NCBI GenBank assembly: GCA_964059195.1
Contig: CAXKWD010000008.1
Span: 47,968,502-48,032,501, forward strand
DNA: 64,000 nucleotides
DNA from: Ectobius pallidus
Lineage: Eukaryota > Arthropoda > Insecta > Blattodea > Ectobiidae
Direction: 5' to 3'
Part shown: positions 10,615-21,558 of the stretch, in pieces
Layout of the letters: every line of letters begins with the position of its first letter
How positions within the stretch are numbered: position 1 is the stretch's first letter
Translations under genes and position numbers: made by a program
The notes under the pieces: model-generated
The model's database searches: none
Seen by the model: only the letters and a program-made list of their open reading frames with translations
Told to the model about the DNA's origin: nothing

Positions 10615-12759
10615 ATGTCTTCTGATAACATAAGCACATTAAAAGAACATCTTGAACAGGAAACATGGGATGGGGTCAGAGAAGCCGATACAGTAAACGA
10701 CAAGTGGGAAACCTTTTATAAGATATTTTTGGGATACTTTGATTCTTGCTGCCCAGTAGTACAAAAAACTTCAAAATTAGGCATACATCCAAAAAAGATA
10801 AAACTTCCAAAAGAAATCATTGCTCTGAGGGAAAAAATGAAGGATATGTATGAGTTACATAAATCAAGTAAAGCTAACTACTATAAAAACAAATACAAAA
10901 TATTCAAAGATGAATACAATAGAGCCTTAATAAATCTAAAATATCAATCCTGCAAGGAAAAACTAACTCAATCAGATAACATACCAAAGACAGCATGGAG
11001 TATTATAAACAGTACAAGAAGAGAGGAAGGTATTAGCAATATTGAAAACATTAGTTTAAGGGTCAATGGCAAAGTAGAAAGGCAACCTACAAACGTGGCA
11101 AATATACTTAACAATCATTTCTTAAATGTAGCTGATTCATTAAACACAAATAGAACTACCCATAATGTCATATGTACAAATAATGGCACTTCCAACTCTA
11201 TGTACTTATACGAGACAACCCCAGAAGAACTAACCAATATAATAAAAGGGATGAAAAATAAGAAATCTAGCGGGTGGGATGGTATAACGGCTGCACTACT
11301 AAAGCAATGTCAGGTAGAATTAAGTAAACTGCTTACATATTTAATAAACGAATCAATGAACAAAGGTATATTTCCAAACTGCCTCAAATTAAGCACTGTC
11401 ATTCCTGTGTACAAGAAAGGATGCAAGGAAGATTCAAATAACTACAGGCCAATAACATTGACCTCCATCATAGCAAAATTGTTTGAAAAAGTCTTGCTAA
11501 ATAGAATGATAAAATTCTTAGTTGCCAATAACTGTCTAAATGATAGCCAACATGGATTCAGATCTAACAGATCAACTATTACTGCAATAACGGAATTCAT
11601 ACATATAGTACTGGACAAGTTAGACAAAGGGGAAAAAGTGGTTGGACTATTTATGGATTTGTCCAAAGCATTTGATTGTGTAAATCACAATAAATTGCTG
11701 GATAAGGTGGAAAACTATGGTTTGAGGGGAAATGTTAGAAACCTACTAGCTTCCTACTTAGAAAATAGGATTCAGTACACAGAAATAAAATTCAAGAATG
11801 AAGGAAGAGTTACAAAAATAAAATCAGAAAAGGGAATTGTAAAAAACGGGGTTCCACAAGGGTCTGTTCTGGGACCTCTTCTCTTTATACTATACGTTAA
11901 TGACATTAAACCATTGGATATGTGTAAGATTATTAGCTATGCTGATGATACTTCAATAATCTGCAGTGTAGAGGATGACAACTTACTACAGGCAATCACA
12001 ACTGCCCAGTCTGATAGTATTCATGAATATTTTAATTCAATACAGCTTGCAAGTAACCCTAACAAGACGAGTATCATTAAATTTGAATTAAGTAAATTAA
12101 ATAGGAATACCTCATTCCAATTAAACTCCATGGGTGTCACAGCCCAAGAAGGCTACAGCCATAAATTTCTAGGGATCTACATAGATAAATATCTGACATG
12201 GAGGGAACATGTACAAAATGTGTGCAAAAATATAAGTAAAGGGTTGTATGTGATAAGACAAATGTCAAAAATTGCAGACATTCCTGAACTAAGACTGGTG
12301 TACTATGGACTTATCTTTCCACATATACTGTATGGCATAGAAGTTTGGGGAGGCTGTAATAGTGGGGAACTAAGTAGAATCCTAATATTGCAAAAAAAGT
12401 GTTTAAGACAAATGTATAAACTAAAAAACAGGGACTCATGTAGGGATGTTTTCAAAACTGAGAAGATATTTACTGTTTATTCATTGTATGTATATAGAGT
12501 GATTTTGCTAATCAGGTGTAGTGGAAGGAACAAGAGCAATCAAGACATTCATACTTACAACACCAGAGGAAAATTAGATCTACACCATTTACAGTACAAT
12601 AAAGAATCTATGAAAAAAGATCCATACACAACTGGAATAGGACTATACAACAAGCTGCCTGGAGACATAAAAACACTCCAAGGAACAAGATTTAAATCCG
12701 TGTTAAAGCAGTACTTGTTAAGCATGCCTCTGTATAATCTTAAGGAATTTTATGTATAG
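10615..12759 (+). CDS. LINE reverse transcriptase ORF (5'-truncated ORF2)
   Basis: The 714 codons are uninterrupted. After an N-terminal linker (LKEHLEQETWDGV; FDSCCPVVQK) come the reverse transcriptase blocks: NKKSSGWDGI (about residue 220), LKLSTVIPVYKKG, NNYRPITLTSIIAKLFEKVL, QHGFRSNRST, GLFMDLSKAFDCVNH (about 340), NGVPQGSVLGPLLFILYVND (about 420), and the catalytic SYADDTSIIC (about 445). The thumb and C-terminal domain follow, ending PYTTGIGLYNKLPGDIK. The enzyme would make cDNA by target-primed reverse transcription in the nucleus. With no endonuclease domain and no promoter it is unlikely to mobilise itself, but the open frame implies recent insertion. Its C-terminus is homologous to the fragment at 40005-40169. 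Confidence 0.85.
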   Translation: MSSDNISTLKEHLEQETWDGVREADTVNDKWETFYKIFLGYFDSCCPVVQKTSKLGIHPKKIKLPKEIIALREKMKDMYELHKSSKANYYKNKYKIFKDEYNRALINLKYQSCKEKLTQSDNIPKTAWSIINSTRREEGISNIENISLRVNGKVERQPTNVANILNNHFLNVADSLNTNRTTHNVICTNNGTSNSMYLYETTPEELTNIIKGMKNKKSSGWDGITAALLKQCQVELSKLLTYLINESMNKGIFPNCLKLSTVIPVYKKGCKEDSNNYRPITLTSIIAKLFEKVLLNRMIKFLVANNCLNDSQHGFRSNRSTITAITEFIHIVLDKLDKGEKVVGLFMDLSKAFDCVNHNKLLDKVENYGLRGNVRNLLASYLENRIQYTEIKFKNEGRVTKIKSEKGIVKNGVPQGSVLGPLLFILYVNDIKPLDMCKIISYADDTSIICSVEDDNLLQAITTAQSDSIHEYFNSIQLASNPNKTSIIKFELSKLNRNTSFQLNSMGVTAQEGYSHKFLGIYIDKYLTWREHVQNVCKNISKGLYVIRQMSKIADIPELRLVYYGLIFPHILYGIEVWGGCNSGELSRILILQKKCLRQMYKLKNRDSCRDVFKTEKIFTVYSLYVYRVILLIRCSGRNKSNQDIHTYNTRGKLDLHHLQYNKESMKKDPYTTGIGLYNKLPGDIKTLQGTRFKSVLKQYLLSMPLYNLKEFYV

Positions 12760-12845
12760 CTTTAGTTAGAAATAGGCCTATGTAATTAGATATAATTTTG
12801 ACAATGTCAGAAAACTTGTATTTTCAAGTTCTATTGGCAATAAAA

Positions 12846-12870
12846 TATTATTATTATTATTATTATTATC
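12846..12870. repeat. TTA tail of the LINE
   Basis: Eight ATT/TTA units immediately after AATAAAAT at the element's 3' end; they mark the end of the retrotransposon. Confidence 0.85.
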
Positions 12871-13165
12871 AACAGTGACAAAGTAAGTTATTTAAAAAAA
12901 CATAAATGTGTAATTCTGTACTAATGTCAATAAATCTATCAGTGAATATGAAAGATATTTGTAATCACACCTTATTGAGAGAGCACACAGGAAACTTATT
13001 TCAGGAAAAATAAGCACAAGTTTATGACAATGAGATTTTGAAAACTGGAAACTTAGGTTCTTATTGTATAACTGGGATATTGGACTGGGAATCTCGAATT
13101 AAGTTGCAGTGAAGAATTACCAAAAATGATTACTTTCACTCGATCTTTATAATTGGTAAAGTCTA
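12871..13165. other. ATR intron, no feature
   Basis: AT-rich sequence between the LINE tail and the next TIR element. Nothing recognised. Confidence 0.5.
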
Positions 13166-15810
13166 CACACTTTATATTGAGCTGAAAAAATGCAGGGGTG
13201 AGGGGAGCTGATATTGCATGCAGTATAAGATACTGACTTTTGCAGAAGGTGGAGAGTTGAAATTGACGTCATTTCTGAAGGGTTGCCAACTATGTACTAG
13301 AAAATATAACATTTGGAGTTTTATGTTGGTACAAAATGGAACTAACTGTAGTTCGTAGCAATTTCAACTCTCGCTACCAAACTACAGATTTTTTTTTATT
13401 GATGCAGATATTGTAGTAGAATATATCACTGGAGAAAGGAATTAAGTCATATATTTCTTTAGACAATCTCTCTCCCAGTCTTCAGAATATAGAACATCGG
13501 TTTAAAGGTTATAGCACAGTATAAGTATTAATACAGTAAGGAAACTGTGTGTTAAAAGTCCTATGACAACTTGTTAGCTGGGCGACACTAGCGCTCCATG
13601 CGGCGGTTGAGTAAAACTGCATTCTCACCATATAAAATAACTTGGGAAAATGCATAAACACATAACAAAATATGTTATAATAAGAGAAAAAAATCTTCTT
13701 TCAAAACTGAATTTTAAATTTAAGAAACAATGAAGCATGTATTATATTTTAGTTAAGATCAGGCACAATTTTTAAATGCCACTTACCTGTGACGGATAGC
13801 TAACTTGCACTGCAGTTCCTAGGGCTATTCTTATTACAAGTTTTAATAACTTCAAGATGATTCTTGGAAAACCAATTATAACTCATTTTTATTTTTAAAA
13901 GTAGCCTAATATTACATTAGAATAGAAACGTCATCATTTTACAAAAATAATACAATATTACATAAGATACAATACAAAATTCAAATAAAAATATAGGTTT
14001 CTATCAATATTTCTCAATTTCTAATACTCCAAAACTGCTTTTAGTATACAGTCGGTACAGCAGTTTTAATTAAAGAGTTCTTATTGGAATTCATAAACTG
14101 GCTGTTTTCGAAGTGTTCCAAACATAGGCGGCAATTTACATTGAAATATTTTACAGTTTTTGTTAGTAGGTCTTCTCGCCGACTATTGATGACCCATTTT
14201 TTACACCTGAAATCATTACAACAATTGAAGGTAGATCGAAGCCGTAAGATACAGAAACAAAATACAATCTCAACAATGAAGTTGAGGACGAGCAGTGTGA
14301 CAAACCTATATTCAAAGGTCACTCTTTAATATAATTTATAACTTAAACGTTGATTTTAAAGGTGGGAAAAACCTTGGACTAGATACGCTTCTTAACAGTA
14401 GCCTATTTTAGGTAAGCCTATTGCTTGCCTAGGTTTGGATAATGATGTCATGTTAGTTTACTGTCGCAAACACCTTAATGGCACATGTATCCGAGAATTT
14501 ATGATGTAAGATTATGTTTTCGTCATCTTTACGCCTACATCGTGTTCGAGAAAATAAATATCGTACCGCCTGTAAAATCGGCTATGTGCACTTTTTTACG
14601 AAATTGAGTTATGTGCACTGATATTCCTTAGCATTGATCCTTACAACCGGGCATGTAGATCTTTGATTGTCAGGCTTGTGCAAGCAAAGAAAAAAAATCG
14701 GCTACATGCTGCAAAATGGCCATGTGCATTAGAGCTCACATAGCCATTCTTGACTGCCAACACGGCACACATGTTTGTATACATAACCGGCCCTGACATA
14801 TACATTACAATGCACATAGGAAATAAGCTGCACCGCAGCAAATATTGTGTTATCTTAAGCGATCACAATACGACATCCTAAATATTGTTATCTTTAACCG
14901 TGATATAGACTGCTGACATTTTCATTTCATTAGTATCTATTGTTAGAAATTACAACATAATTAAAGATAAAAATATTACATCAAAGTAAATGTAAACATA
15001 ACCACACCAGAACATGTGTCAAGAGTAAGCCAGCAGGCATACAATAAATATTACGTATTTTTCTTCTTACCTTTCTGGATCTTTTGGGAAAGTGAAGAAA
15101 TGCAATTCAGGATTTCTTCCTTTATTGTTACTGCAATTTATAGCAGAACAATAACATCCTTTCCAAACACGCATTGCTATAAAAATTCAAGACTCCTATT
15201 TATTTCCATTCTTCCCGCAGTAGTGATTGTAGTATTACTCAATGGCCGGTAGGATCGCATGGAATCTGCGCGCGCATGTCCGTATGGCAGAAAAACGGAC
15301 TGAGTTTCTTTACTGTATTAATACGTATACTGTGGTTATAGCATTGTACATGTACGTGAATAAACACTTTCACATGTCTGAATTAATATTATATAACAAA
15401 ATATCTTTCACAAGACTTTGTAGGTAATTAATACAACTTTGTAGCAAAATAATAAAAATTGGCTTTTTCTTTTCTTTAATGACAGATTCAGCTTAAAAAA
15501 CATTAAATTGCTTTTCCTTCCATTTCATTTATTTTGTTTATTGTTTATTCGCTGATGTCTGACACTTCTTGGCTTAAAGCATCTTCATTTTTAACTTCAC
15601 CGTCACTTATATCGACCATTTCCACAAGACCTTTCTTCTAATGTTCCTGGATTTCATTCTGTCATTTTCAGAATAATGTTGTAAAGAAATAAATAATAAA
15701 AAAAAATAGATAGTTCAAGAATGCCACTACAGAAAGTTTTTTTGGGTATGGCAATACTGGGAACGGTCTGTTTTCAGCATTATGGAGTGTTTAGCTCAAG
15801 ATAAAGTGTG
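13166..15810. mobile_element. Non-autonomous TIR element, copy 1 (contains a nested element)
   Basis: Terminal words CACACTTTATATTGAGC (left) and GCTCAAGATAAAGTGTG (right) are inverted. The outer parts (13166-13514 and 15335-15810) match 61769-62632 almost along their length, including GGGGTGAGGGGAGCTGATAT and TTCAGCATTATGGAGTGT. The 1.8 kb in the middle (13515-15334) is absent from the other copy and has its own ends. No coding region belongs to this family in either copy. No target duplication was identified. Confidence 0.75.
13515..15334. mobile_element. TIR element nested in copy 1
   Basis: The ends form an inverted repeat of about 32 bp (left CACAGTATAAGTATTAATAC..., right complement CACAGTATACGTATTAATAC...). 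The flanks share GTTATAG (GGTTATAG on the left, GTTATAGCA on the right), a likely 7-8 bp target duplication. The empty site is preserved in the relative at 62105 (GTCGTAGCATTGTACATG). The 1.8 kb interior has no transposase that I recognise. The superfamily is unassigned; an 8 bp duplication would fit hAT or P. Confidence 0.75.
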
Positions 15811-15885
15811 TGATCTTTATTAGCAGTTTAGTTTAGCACTTCACTTGTATGTTCGCCATAAAATTTAACACAGATATTTTCTTAC

Positions 15886-16005
15886 CTTAAAGTATCTCCT
15901 TCTCAGCTGAGTAATTTCTTCACCAAGAATACTTTCAAAATAATCCCAACATTTTTCTCTCACATCTTGGTTCTCAATTGTGAGATACAGATGAGGATAC
16001 ACATA
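15886..16005 (-). CDS. ATR: ATR kinase, coding exon (UME domain)
   Basis: A 120 bp exon of exactly 40 codons, phase 0 to 0, between acceptor TTACAG/TAT and donor AAG/GTAAG. It encodes YVYPHLYLTIENQDVREKCW, then DYFESILGEEITQLRRRYFK. It aligns with the ATR segment that follows the helical UME core (human YIFSHLVCSCSKDELERALH). Before it comes IEKTFQ from 18600-18845 and after it IIHNELLLR from 5383-5511, so three exons give one continuous match. HEAT/UME helices scaffold the kinase and hold ATRIP. The neighbouring introns are 2.6 and 10.4 kb. Confidence 0.88.
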
Positions 16006-17359
16006 CTGTAACAAAATTGTAATGAAAATGCTACTTATAACCTTCTTAAAAATAAAAGAAAAATACTAAAACCTTAGGTAAATTGCATATTTTCACTAGG
16101 GGTAAAAGATACAAAGTCTGAATACTCTATATGGCTCATACCGTATGAAGCAAAGTGGGGCAAGCATCAGGTTGTGCAATTTAATTATGCGCTAAGAAAC
16201 CATATTGAAACAAAAATTTTGACTGTCCATGAGAAAGAAGAAAGTATTTTACACTGCTTGCAGAAAAACCAAATGTTTAACTCTAAAGATGCAATAAACT
16301 CAATATCCCTAAGGATTATTAATTTCACTTGTCATCACTATAGTTTTCCATTACATTTACCTAGGTACAAATGTCATAAACAGCTTTTTAAGCTACAAAA
16401 AGAGGAAAATATCTTACTTCTAATCCAAGAAATGAAAAAGCAACTTAAAGTTGCCAGCATTTAAAAATGTAACAAAATAGTAACTTTAAAAAAAGTAATA
16501 AATAGTTGAAATAATGACTTAGTGGCAGCCTTGTTCAAGTCAGTGTCGTTTTCAAACAGGCCAGTCACCTATTACATATTTATTTTTAGTGCTTCTCGAA
16601 CACAGTTTTCAATAATCATTCTCACTATGCCAGAATGCATCTTTTCATGAATGGATTACACTAACTCATTCTCAACACTCCAATTATAATGTCAAAGGTA
16701 CATTTAAAATCATTCTTTTCATCTTGGCTGACATCCATCCTCTGATAGCCATCTTCATCGGAGATAGAACTTTGATTTACAGCGCTTCGTCATCATCACA
16801 TCTATATTGAAACAACAGTGAGTGTTTTAATATAAAACATTATATTTTCTTGCATTATTCATAGCTGTGAACTTAAGCTAACATCCAGAGTAAAGACACT
16901 CAAATTAACTCGTGATACTTCATAGGCACTACAAGTACCGGTATTATGAAATAAAATCTTTAAAAAATGCTTCTTGAATAAACATATTCCTCGCGAATTT
17001 ATTCATTATTATTATAAGAATTTCCATGCAAGAATATGGCGGATTTGAGGCATATAGCCACAGCCTTCTATACATGTCTGTTTTGGAACAAAACTGACTA
17101 AATAATAAAGAAAATACATGGACAGAGAAGAGGCAGGTGTGAACCTAACCTTAAGTCTTCCTGTACATGCGCATATGCTCGTTCGTGATACTTTATGAAA
17201 TACCACCCGACGTTTTTTATTTGACCGACTGTACATATTCAGGATTGGTAATGCAAGTTTCTGTTTTGCTGACCAGCTGGCTTTGGTGGATCGCGGAACA
17301 GACCATAGCTATTACTACTATACTGTAGCACCTTACTGCTATCTAATTTAACATTGGAT
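16006..17359. other. ATR intron, no gene recognised
   Basis: AT-rich. A 96-codon plus-strand frame at 16174-16464 has no recognisable motif and runs antisense to ATR, so it is not annotated. Nothing else stands out. Confidence 0.45.
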
Positions 17360-17371
17360 GAAGCCTAATAC

Positions 17372-17688
17372 GTCTGCCGGCATGGTCTTGTGGTTAGCGT
17401 CGCTGACTACAGATCCGTCGGCCCGGGTTCGATTCCCGGTACCTCCTCGGATTTTTCTGAGGTAGGGAGGTCTGGTAGGGGTGCACTCAGCATCGTGATT
17501 CAAAATTGAGGAGCTACTTGATAGAGAAGTAGCGGCTCCGGTCAAGAAAACCACCATTAACGGCCGTGGGTGTCGGCATGCTGACCACATGCCCCCCAAT
17601 CCTGCCATCTGCCTACGGGAGATGATGCAGCGGTCGGGTGGTAGGCCAAGTCCCTACAGAGATGTAGTGCCATGGAGTTTAGTTTTTA
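17372..17688 (+). mobile_element. tRNA-derived SINE, copy 1
   Basis: The head is tRNA-like, with an A box (TGGTCTTGTGGTTAGCGT, 17384-17401) and a perfect B box (GGTTCGATTCC, 17426-17436), an internal RNA polymerase III promoter. A unique body of about 240 bp follows, ending GGAGTTTAGTTTTTA. A 12 bp target duplication, GAAGCCTAATAC, flanks it at 17360-17371 and 17689-17700. A near-identical inverted copy is at 40226-40538. The right duplication includes the first base of the pogo-like MITE, so the SINE landed beside an element already present. Confidence 0.88.
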
Positions 17689-17699
17689 GAAGCCTAATA

Positions 17700-18464
17700 C
17701 AGTAGAAGCCCGAAATACTGCGGATTCTGATGTAATGCGGGGGAAAGTATGTCCCCCAATAAAAATATACCGTAGTTTTATCAATAAAATTTTTATTTTG
17801 GAAATTGAGTTAAAACAGTAAAAATTTCTGTAAAGAGCGGTTCTGTGGCACATTTTTGTTTTTTTACCGTTAGACCCACCCTCACCCGCTAGTTGACCAT
17901 CACCACTGCATTCCAAAGGATTTAGCAGAAGTAACGGGACATGGAATGAATATTGTAGTTCTGTAAGGATTAAAAAAATCTGCACCTGCCAGATATTCTT
18001 AAAACTTAGGAAAGTTGAAATATGATTTTAGTTTGAATCATGCATTCGGAATACAAAATGTTGCAGAAGCACAAGTGTAAATTGTGTGCAGTGTAATGTA
18101 AATTGGGAGAAACTTCCCGAAATAGTTGCAGTGACTCTGAATATTATACCTGAATGTTACAGTGTATGTTTTAGTAAATGTTGAACGTTACTTTTGGGAA
18201 TTAGAAAAATTCTTGCGCCGTAGAACAGCCGTAAATTGAGATCAGTTACAGGACTGGATTAAATAGCATAACTGGTGAGTCATTTATAAAACTACTGTAC
18301 TTTACAATGCTGTATAAAATTGTAATTTATTAGTGAATCAATGTTCTCCTCCGCTGGTTCGATTTTTGTCACTCCTTCAGTCACATTTCGATATACCGTG
18401 GTAAGGTTATAATGCGGGGGTAAAGCATGTCCCCTAACAACTGCATTATATCGGGCTTCTACTG
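17700..18464. mobile_element. pogo/Tigger-like MITE
   Basis: The terminal inverted repeats are CAGTAGAAGCCCGAAATACT and its imperfect complement (CAGTAGAAGCCCGATATAAT), extended by GCGGGGGAAAGTATGTCCCC-type subterminal repeats. TA dinucleotides flank both ends (17698-17699, 18465-18466). It is 765 bp with no transposase ORF, so it would need a pogo-family enzyme in trans. Confidence 0.8.
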
Positions 18465-18599
18465 TACATGTAAAATGTTTAATGACAAATAAATATTATT
18501 GCATTGTATTATTGTAATGATGTAGTACCACAGAGTTAGTTAGTTAGCCAGAGGAATGAAGCCTCAGCTCACAATAATGTACATAATTATGTAGCTCAC

Positions 18600-18845
18600 C
18601 TGGAAAGTTTTCTCTATTATTACTCTCAAATCAATGCCCAGAAGTTTGCTGATTTCAACCAGTATGGGGCGAGCAAATGTGTTTGTCACACAAGCTGGTA
18701 ATAGAAAAATCAGTAGGTGGTGAGACTCCACCTGCAAATACTGCCGGAAATTTGTGAACCCCAGTGCACGAACTACCTGCTGCATTGAAGTTACAAAGCT
18801 GAATTCTCCTACATAGGAATACAGAACAGCGAAGTTTGCAATCAA
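18600..18845 (-). CDS. ATR: ATR kinase, coding exon (UME domain)
   Basis: A 246 bp exon of 82 codons, phase 0 to 0. The acceptor is CATTACAG/TTG and the donor CAG/GTGAGC. The peptide starts LIANFAVLYSYVGEFSFVTS and continues QQVVRALGFTNFRQYLQ, HHLLIFLLPACVTNTFARPI and LVEISKLLGIDLRVIIEKTF Q. It matches the ATR UME domain: the 'DFPDLNRFL', 'LLPDLAAKAS' and 'IRTLGKQLNVNRREILINNF' positions of the human protein have clear counterparts. It joins KRELCE (26208-26379) to YVYPHLY (15886-16005) in frame. The first codon is TTG inside the exon and is not a start. Confidence 0.9.
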
Positions 18846-19319
18846 CTGTAATGAAAGAAAACAGGATAACAGATTATTTACATAATGAGTACTGTCTATT
18901 TTGTAGTAATGTCATCAATTTTAATCTATTTTGTTATATTACTCACTGATGTGTTTTGGTAAATGTAAGACTAAAAAATCTTTCTAGCCACATTGGCAAC
19001 AAGAGGTTCAGTTGCTGATGATGACCACTAAATGTGGTTAAAACACCCCCCAAAAATTATTTTGCAAAACTGTACTAAAAAATTGTAAGTTTAGTGGGTT
19101 TTAGTCTAATGTAACAGATAGTTAATAAACTTATCCCTAGAAATGTTTATAATCTTGATCTAATTGTATTATTTCAGCATCAGTAAATTAGAATTATTGG
19201 AGTAGACCTACTATTTCATCTGTAGATCAATTGTTAAGTATAATACTAGTTATATAATTAGTACAATAATTAGATTAACAGGTAAGTCCTACAAGGACAT
19301 CCAAATGGCACCAACAAAG
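18846..19319. other. ATR intron, no feature
   Basis: AT-rich intron between the exon acceptor and the long-TIR element. No coding or repeat signal. Confidence 0.5.
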
Positions 19320-20663
19320 AAGTATCAAGGAGATTTTCGTCTTATACCCTCAAAATTAAATTAATAAGATGCTGTCAACCAAGGATGTGGGGACAACCTT
19401 TTACAAATATCTTGTTCAATGGTAAATCAATAATTTATTAGAATTAAGTTAATTACACGTATTACAAAAAAAAAATTATTTTGTTAGGGTAGAATTGTTG
19501 TTTGAAAAAAGTTTTTTCTCAAAATAATTGTACACTTGTGTAGTCTAAGACCAGTATAGATTATTGCTATACATAAAAACAATTACATCAAGTTAGAAAT
19601 TGTTAGACAATCATATAAAAGTCTACACTGAATATTAGCTGCGTTAGTATATGTTAAATTAAAATTAATTTTACAATCATGTCATTATACAATAAAAGTT
19701 AAAATATCAAGTAGTCACAGGTTAAAAATGGTTGAACCATCAAATTAATTGTGCATACTGGCTTTGCAAATATTGTATGTCTTATGCTACTATGCAATAA
19801 TAGTCTGATTTGCAAATTAAATGTACATACAGTATTTTTTATTTTCTGTTGGTATATTCATGAGTTAGAGCAAATTGTACTTTAAAAGGTAATATTTATC
19901 AATCAGGAGATTCAATTTTAATCAACCAGTTCCGTTTTTTATGTAGTTGTACATATGTTCAGTTTATGAATTCTGGTCATCTATAACTTTGACTTTTTAT
20001 AATGTTTATTGGCACAATTGGTTTAGGCTCATATTAAAATAACATATATACTTAAAATTATAAAAGCCTTGGATTTATATTTATATTATCATACGTGGTC
20101 TTACAAGTGAAATACTTGTGTGTTCATATAATTTTATTTGAATTTTCGCTTATTCAATAAGTATATATTTAATATTTCTTAGTTTGTATTTAAAAAACAC
20201 ATGGTCTTACAAGTGGATTACTTGTGTGTTCATACAATTTTTTGCATTTGAGAAATTCCCTAAGTGTACGTAATAACTGTATAGTTCGTATTAATACTAT
20301 ATACAGAAGATAAGGTTGTCCACATTGAATATTGGTAGTTGGCTTCTTTATTATTTTTGGCGATATGTACATTTCGGCATATTCAAGTGTATGCCATCTT
20401 CAGTCTATAATGAAAAGCAAGAATAAAAGTGAATTAATGAAAGTATATTAGTATATCGGTTGGTAATTCGGAAATGTAGAATAAGTATTATGTCTTGTAA
20501 TTAGACTAACCTTTTTTGTAATACATGTAATTAACTTAATACTAATAAATTATTGATTTACCATTGAACAAGATATTTGTAAAAGGTTGTCCCCACATCC
20601 ATGGTTGACGGCATCTTATTAATTTAATTTTGAGGGTATAAGACGAAAATCTCCTTGATACTT
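19320..20663. mobile_element. Long-TIR non-autonomous element
   Basis: Arms of about 150 bp are inverted: 19320-19470 (AAGTATCAAGGAGATTTTCG, CCAAGGATGTGGGGACAACC, TTCAATGGTAAATCAATAAT) and 20515-20663. They differ at only a few positions. Between them lies about 1 kb of AT-rich sequence with an internal repeated phrase (GTGGTCTTACAAGTG / ATGGTCTTACAAGTG, near 20095 and 20200). The words GGCACCAACAA occur just outside both ends (19306 and 20706), in the same orientation. No transposase and no certain target duplication. Confidence 0.7.
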
Positions 20664-21245
20664 CTATATTTCCCTCATAGAAATTCAAGATGAAATTTAT
20701 TAATAATGGCACCAACAAGACAACAGCTCTAAATCATACCAATATGACTGACAAAATTAATATAAATCAGTATTTAATGGCACCAATGAAAGTGGCATCA
20801 GATATTACAGCAAGTATAACCAGATTTCTGAGAAGAAAAATCTTTAAATGTTTCATGTTACATAAGCCTAGAAAGCATACATCACTGGTAAATTGAGTAA
20901 AAAACATGCATGTTAAGAATAGTTCCTCATATAAATTGCCTAGTTTTGCAGCACAGTTTATCTCCTGTCATTGCTCATTCTTACTGATGTTCAGAACAAC
21001 ATTGCACTATCTACAGACACACACGTTATATCAGCAATGCCAAGCACCATATGATTTGTAATCATTCAACAAGATGAAAACCCTATTTTTCAGTTATTGT
21101 GTTCTCAGATAGTTCATCTAACATGAAATCTGTTGTCATATTGTAAATTGCAGGGGACTGATGCACCCTGCAAGACTTCTACGATTTGACCATTACATGA
21201 TCTATCTTCATCTTCTAAATTCAGTGATAATTTGCAGGAACAGAA
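20664..21245. other. ATR intron, no gene recognised
   Basis: AT-rich. It includes the word GGCACCAACAA and a second GGCACCAATGAAAG phrase near 20780. No open frame of note. Confidence 0.4.
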
Positions 21246-21558
21246 AGCATAATAATAATAATAGTTTATTTAACCTGGAGAAGTTAAGATCGTAAGGTCT
21301 TTTCTTCCACTTCACCAGGGACTAAAAGTAGGCTACATTAGTTGTTACATTATGGCATAATAAATAACATAAAATACGTTAAATGACATTACATAACACA
21401 TTAAATTATTTAGGATACATTAAATGACACACAAATGATACGAAAGAAATTAAATGGTACAAAAATAATTTAGTTACACAATAGTATTAAATGATAGAAA
21501 CTTAAATAACATGATACACTATTAAGATACACTAAAAAAAGATACACTATTGATAAGA

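Larger units (their letters stand above)
10480..12870 (+). mobile_element. 5'-truncated non-LTR retrotransposon (Jockey/CR1-group LINE)
   Basis: The element contains one long ORF with reverse transcriptase, a short 3' UTR with AATAAAAT, and a (TTA)n tail at 12846-12870, as usual for this LINE group. The endonuclease domain is missing. Upstream of ATG 10615 the same frame is still element-like (HSKSYYQTKSENPVTKSFRD) back to a stop near 10550, so the 5' truncation or decay point is close to 10480-10550. No target-site duplication was found. Confidence 0.75.

Noticed and set aside
17348..17608. 86-codon frames beginning MAGLGGMWSACRHPRPLM at 17348-17608 (-) and 40302-40562 (+)
   Set aside because: Conserved only because both lie antisense in the two SINE copies; the SINE explains the similarity.
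18843..18845. Possible start of a separate gene at the beginning of the 18600-18845 frame
   Set aside because: The codon is TTG, preceded directly by a splice acceptor, and the peptide continues ATR; it is an internal exon.
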